Positions 61,510 to 64,000 of a stretch of 64,000 bases of DNA are shown in pieces. The DNA lies in NCBI RefSeq assembly GCF_020026305.1, contig NZ_CP075691.1, forward strand, positions 2,046,001 to 2,110,000. The letters run 5' to 3'. The notes beneath the pieces are model-generated. The model had not been told where the DNA came from, did no database searches, and saw only the letters and a list, made by a program, of their open reading frames with translations. Both the position numbers and the translations under genes were made by a program. This DNA is from Streptomyces sp. 135. GTDB taxonomy: Bacteria; Actinomycetota; Actinomycetes; Streptomycetales; Streptomycetaceae. Numbering within the stretch: the stretch's first letter is position 1; every line of letters starts with the position of its first letter.

Positions 61510-61702
61510 GCGGCACCGCCTTCCGTGGCGGTGGCTTCGAAAGGCGTCATGGGCCGCACCCCTGGGAGTCGTACGTCATGTCCGGACCGCTTCCGGCTCT
61601 TTATGGCGATTGATCCGGATTATCGGCGGCCGGGGTCAGCGGATTCCGGACGGCTCGCCGTGAGCCGGGCCCGCGGCGGCGGAGCCGGACTAAGGTCGGA
61701 GC

Positions 61703-62149
61703 ATGGCTTCGCAGACTTCAGGAGGCGGCACGGACCGCGCTCCGGGCAGCGCTTCGGCGGGCGGCGCGCCCGCGGGCGAGGGCTCGGTGCGCGTCGACAG
61801 CTGGATCTGGTCGGTCCGCCTCGTCAAGACACGCTCGATGGGCGCCGCCGCCTGCAAGGGCGGTCACGTCCGGGTCAACGGCGAGCGGGTCAAGCCCGCG
61901 TACGGCGTGCGGGTGGGCGACGAGGTGCGCCTGCGGCAGGCGGGCGGCCGGGAGCGGGTCGTCGTCGTCAAGCGCGTCCTGCGCAAGCGGGTGGGCGCGC
62001 CGGTCGCCGCCGAGGCCTACGTCGACAACAGCCCGCCGCCCCCGCCGCGCGAGGCCGTCGCCCCGGCGGGCATCCGCGACCGGGGCGCGGGCCGCCCCAC
62101 GAAGCGGGACCGCCGCGAGCTGGAGCGCCTCCGGGGCCTGGAGGGCTGA
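61703..62149 (+). CDS. S4-domain RNA-binding protein (Hsp15/HslR-like)
   Basis: 148 aa. An S4 domain (about 29-93; VRVDSWIWSVRLVKTRSMGA, GGHVRVNGERVKPAYGVRVGDEVRLRQAG) with a basic C-tail (GRPTKRDRRELERLR). Hsp15-type proteins bind ribosomal RNA, rescuing stalled large subunits after heat stress. The ATG at 61703 lies 6 nt after TAAGGT (leaderless-type). Disordered first 27 residues are typical of actinobacteria. Confidence 0.92.
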   Translation: MASQTSGGGTDRAPGSASAGGAPAGEGSVRVDSWIWSVRLVKTRSMGAAACKGGHVRVNGERVKPAYGVRVGDEVRLRQAGGRERVVVVKRVLRKRVGAPVAAEAYVDNSPPPPPREAVAPAGIRDRGAGRPTKRDRRELERLRGLEG

Positions 62150-62187
62150 CCGGGGCGCCGGTCGGAACCCCGGGGGCGGCGCGGGGA

Positions 62188-62625
62188 TCATCGGCGGATG
62201 CGGGCGATCAGCTTCGCCGTCTCGCCGCGGGTCGCCCAGGCGATCCAGGCCAGGGGCACGGTGAGGATCAGGGGCGTCGCGGCGTTCTCACCGCCGAGCG
62301 CCGTGACCGTCACGATGAACGCGCCGGCCATCAGCCCGATGAACGCCGTCGCGGCGAGCGAGGACAGCAGCGGCAGCAGCAGCGCGATACCGCCGAGCAG
62401 TTCCAGCGCCCCGATCGTGTACATCCCCGGGGCGCCCCAGCCGAGCTTGTCGAAGGACTCGACGGCGGTGGGATGCGCGATCAGCTTCGGGACACCGCTC
62501 GCGACACCGAAGAACACGGCGAGCAGCACGCGGAGCGTACGCAACGCGATGCGGGCGCCGCGGCTGCGAGGAGCGGTGACGGGTACGGGGGTGGTGGCTG
62601 CGGCGGTGGTGGCGGTGGCCGTCAT
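62188..62625 (-). CDS. DoxX-family membrane protein
   Basis: 145 aa, four membrane helices. DoxX pattern: RTLRVLLAVFFGVASGVPKLIAHPTAVESFDKLGW, APGMYTIGALELLGGIALLLP and FIGLMAGAFIVTVTAL. DoxX-like proteins are associated with thiol and oxidative stress. ATG at 62625 has GAGGAGATGCC upstream. It lies behind a putative ECF-type promoter shared with the DUF899 gene. Confidence 0.92.
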   Translation of the reverse strand: MTATATTAAATTPVPVTAPRSRGARIALRTLRVLLAVFFGVASGVPKLIAHPTAVESFDKLGWGAPGMYTIGALELLGGIALLLPLLSSLAATAFIGLMAGAFIVTVTALGGENAATPLILTVPLAWIAWATRGETAKLIARIRR

Positions 62626-62703
62626 GGCATCTCCTCGGTGACGGGGTCGCGGAGCCGCCGCCCTGGTGAGCTGCCGGCCTGCCGCGCTGCTGTGCTGTCA
62701 CAG

Positions 62704-62740
62704 GGATAGACAGGACCACCGCGCGGAACTCATCGCTCCC
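62704..62740 (-). promoter_or_regulatory. Putative ECF-sigma promoter of DoxX
   Basis: Minus strand: GGGAGC-GATGAGTTCCGC, 11 nt, GTCTATCC (62711-62704). Identical first block and exact spacing to 41101-41137. About 75 nt upstream of the DoxX ATG. Confidence 0.7.
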
Positions 62741-62911
62741 GCACGGCTTTTCGAAACGCCCACGGGCTCCGCCGAGACGATCCGGAGGTGCAGCCGCCGT
62801 CCGTGACGTGGCGCCGGCAGACCCTCGGCATCCCGCGCCGCGGGTGGTGGCTGGGGCGGTGCGGCGCGTGGCTCGCACTCTCTCTATTCTGGGAGGAGGA
62901 GATGACCTCAC

Positions 62912-63172
62912 ATGCGCACAGGCAGTGAACCGCTGACAGCGCGCAGTCCCCTGCGGATGCGTTTCTGGTTCAGCGTATGGGGCCTCGGCTGGGCCGCATT
63001 CGGCACGGCCGCGTTCGCGCTGACCGGGCGGACCGGATGGGCGGTGGCGTGCGGAGTGCTGCTCCTGGTGGTCGCGGCCGACCTGGCGTGGGTGACGCAC
63101 CGCATGCGGCAGGGCCCGCACTATCAGCCGGGGCGAGACATCCCGCCGTACGATCCGCCGGACATCCCCTAG
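62912..63172 (+). CDS. Small two-helix membrane protein (DUF6343-like)
   Basis: 86 aa from ATG at 62912, with GGAGGAGGAG upstream. Two membrane segments (FWFSVWGLGWAAFGTAAFAL and WAVACGVLLLVVAADLAWV) and a Pro-rich C-terminus (PGRDIPPYDPPDIP). Common in streptomycetes; function unknown. Confidence 0.85.
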   Translation: MRTGSEPLTARSPLRMRFWFSVWGLGWAAFGTAAFALTGRTGWAVACGVLLLVVAADLAWVTHRMRQGPHYQPGRDIPPYDPPDIP

Positions 63173-63202
63173 CGACGGCTCACGCCGGCGGGGCGGTAGA
63201 GG

Positions 63203-63571
63203 TCAGTCCTGCTTGTCGAAGCGGGCCGCCGCGAGGTACTCCGGCTGCGGGTCGAGGGCGGCCGCGAGGCGGAAGTGGCGCCGCGCCTGCTCGGGGCGGG
63301 CGCCGCGCTCGTAGGTGCGGGCGAGCGCGAAGTGCGCGAACGCGTTGTCCGGTTCGCGCTCCAGGACGATGCTGAACTCCAGCTCGGCTGCGCGCAGTTG
63401 CGCGGCGGCGAAGAACGCGCGGGCGCGCAGCAGCCGGGCCGCCGTGTTCTCGGGATGGGCCGCGATGACCGTGTCGAGCAGCTTCACCGCGCCCCGCGGA
63501 TCCCGCGCGGCGAGGAGCTGCTCCGCCGCTCGGAAGTCGATGACATGAGTCTCCGGGGTGATTTCGGGCAC
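63203..63571 (-). CDS. Tetratricopeptide-repeat protein
   Basis: 122 aa from GTG at 63571 (AAGGAG upstream). Two to three TPR units: AARDPRGAVKLLDTVIAAHPEN, ARAFFAAAQLRAAELEFSIVLEREPDN, and ARTYERGARPEQARRHFRLAAALDP. An adaptor protein; partner unknown. Conserved next to coaE in streptomycetes. Confidence 0.9.
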   Translation of the reverse strand: MPEITPETHVIDFRAAEQLLAARDPRGAVKLLDTVIAAHPENTAARLLRARAFFAAAQLRAAELEFSIVLEREPDNAFAHFALARTYERGARPEQARRHFRLAAALDPQPEYLAAARFDKQD

Positions 63572-63651
63572 GCTGGACTCCTTCCCTCACTCCTCCGGGT
63601 CAACGCCCGTCGCGGCCGTCCCTATTCCGAAGCGACGGCCCACGGGGCGGA

Positions 63652-64000
63652 CTAGTCCTGCGTACGTGCCCTGCGCTCCAGCTCCGCCCACACCTCGGCG
63701 ACCCGCTCCTGGAGCCCCTCCAGGGGGCCGTCGTTGTCGATCACGATGTCGGCGATCTCCAGGCGCTTCTCGCGGGTGGCCTGCGCCGCCATCCGCGCGC
63801 GGGCGTCGTCCTCGCTCATGCCGCGCAGCCGCACCAGGCGGTCCAGCTGGGTCTCGGGGCTCGCGTCGACGACGACCACCACGTCGTACAGCGGGGCGAG
63901 GCCGTTCTCGGTGAGCAGCGGCACGTCGTGGACGACCACCGCGTCGCCGGACGCGGAGCGTTCGAGCTCGGCGGAGCGGGCGCCGACGAGCGGGTGCACG
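63652..64000 (-). CDS. coaE: Dephospho-CoA kinase, C-terminal part (runs off the right edge)
   Basis: About 116 codons of the C-terminal half: [30 protein letters not shown] (CoA-domain), [33 protein letters not shown] and [18 protein letters not shown]. Performs the last step of CoA biosynthesis. The P-loop N-terminus lies outside the window. Confidence 0.95.
   Translation of the reverse strand, partial: VHPLVGARSAELERSASGDAVVVHDVPLLTENGLAPLYDVVVVVDASPETQLDRLVRLRGMSEDDARARMAAQATREKRLEIADIVIDNDGPLEGLQERVAEVWAELERRARTQD

Noticed and set aside
1..64000. Prophage, integrated element or secondary-metabolite cluster
   Set aside because: No integrase, transposase, phage structural or PKS/NRPS gene; composition is uniform and the gene order is typical chromosomal core.

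Overview
This 64 kb of very GC-rich DNA is chromosomal core from a Streptomyces or a close relative. The evidence is the strong GC bias at third codon positions, the uvrC-rapZ-yvcK-whiA sporulation operon, a WhiJ-type ATPase/XRE/DUF397 triad, a mycothiol-dependent isomerase-type protein and many apparently leaderless genes. From memory, the order whiA...uvrC...uvrA...uvrB...coaE resembles the SCO1950-SCO1996 part of the S. coelicolor chromosome. I see no rRNA, tRNA, CRISPR array, transposase, phage gene or secondary-metabolite cluster.

Layout. 1-6250: N-terminal part of a secreted zinc carboxypeptidase, then the overlapping operon uvrC-rapZ-yvcK-whiA on the minus strand. 6350-9171: a secreted papain-fold protease with a membrane-anchored partner, and a divergent XRE regulator. 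9185-14932: Rieske lipoprotein, PfkB sugar kinase, crotonase, uvrA. 15184-21733: DinB/MDMPI-type protein, MBL hydrolase, aroQ, LD-carboxypeptidase, MFS, Ca2+/H+ exchanger, and terC behind a yybP-ykoY riboswitch. 21998-29673: two TerD proteins, uvrB, an MHYT membrane sensor, a secreted phosphodiesterase and the alkyltransferase ogt. 29754-37486: transporters (MFS, CorA), methyltransferases, a CBS protein, a broken flavin/F420 reductase and small unknowns. 37533-43476: the WhiJ-like triad, DUF899, amidohydrolase, 2H phosphoesterase. 43636-47240: nucleotidyltransferase, a small protein with a possible amyloid-signalling motif, and a SWIM protein. 47237-50541: a hidden small ORF and an SNF2 helicase. 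50884-54201: a phosphoesterase/MFS/beta-propeller operon whose MFS gene is frameshifted. 54267-64000: RidA, two GNATs, a GH6 cellulase, proline iminopeptidase, NarK, uracil-DNA glycosylase, YfcC transporter, S4 protein, DoxX, TPR protein and the end of coaE.

How they work together. The strongest theme is DNA repair. Five genes (uvrA, uvrB, uvrC, ogt and the SNF2 helicase) each carry an upstream element matching the LexA-independent (RecA-NDp/PafBC-type) damage promoter, TTGTCAGTGGC-N6-TANNNT. In uvrB, uvrC and ogt the start codon sits exactly 7 nt after the -10 hexamer, so these messages are probably leaderless. This is a dispersed damage regulon visible in one window. UvrA and UvrC also carry unusual C-terminal tails, one basic and one acidic and repetitive. 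A second regulon is suggested by an identical bipartite promoter (GATGAGTTCCGC-N11-GTCYAYCC) in front of DUF899 and DoxX genes. The window is also rich in short tandem repeats (5, 6, 7, 18, 21, 24, 42 and 47 bp units and a 65-codon unit), both between and inside genes.
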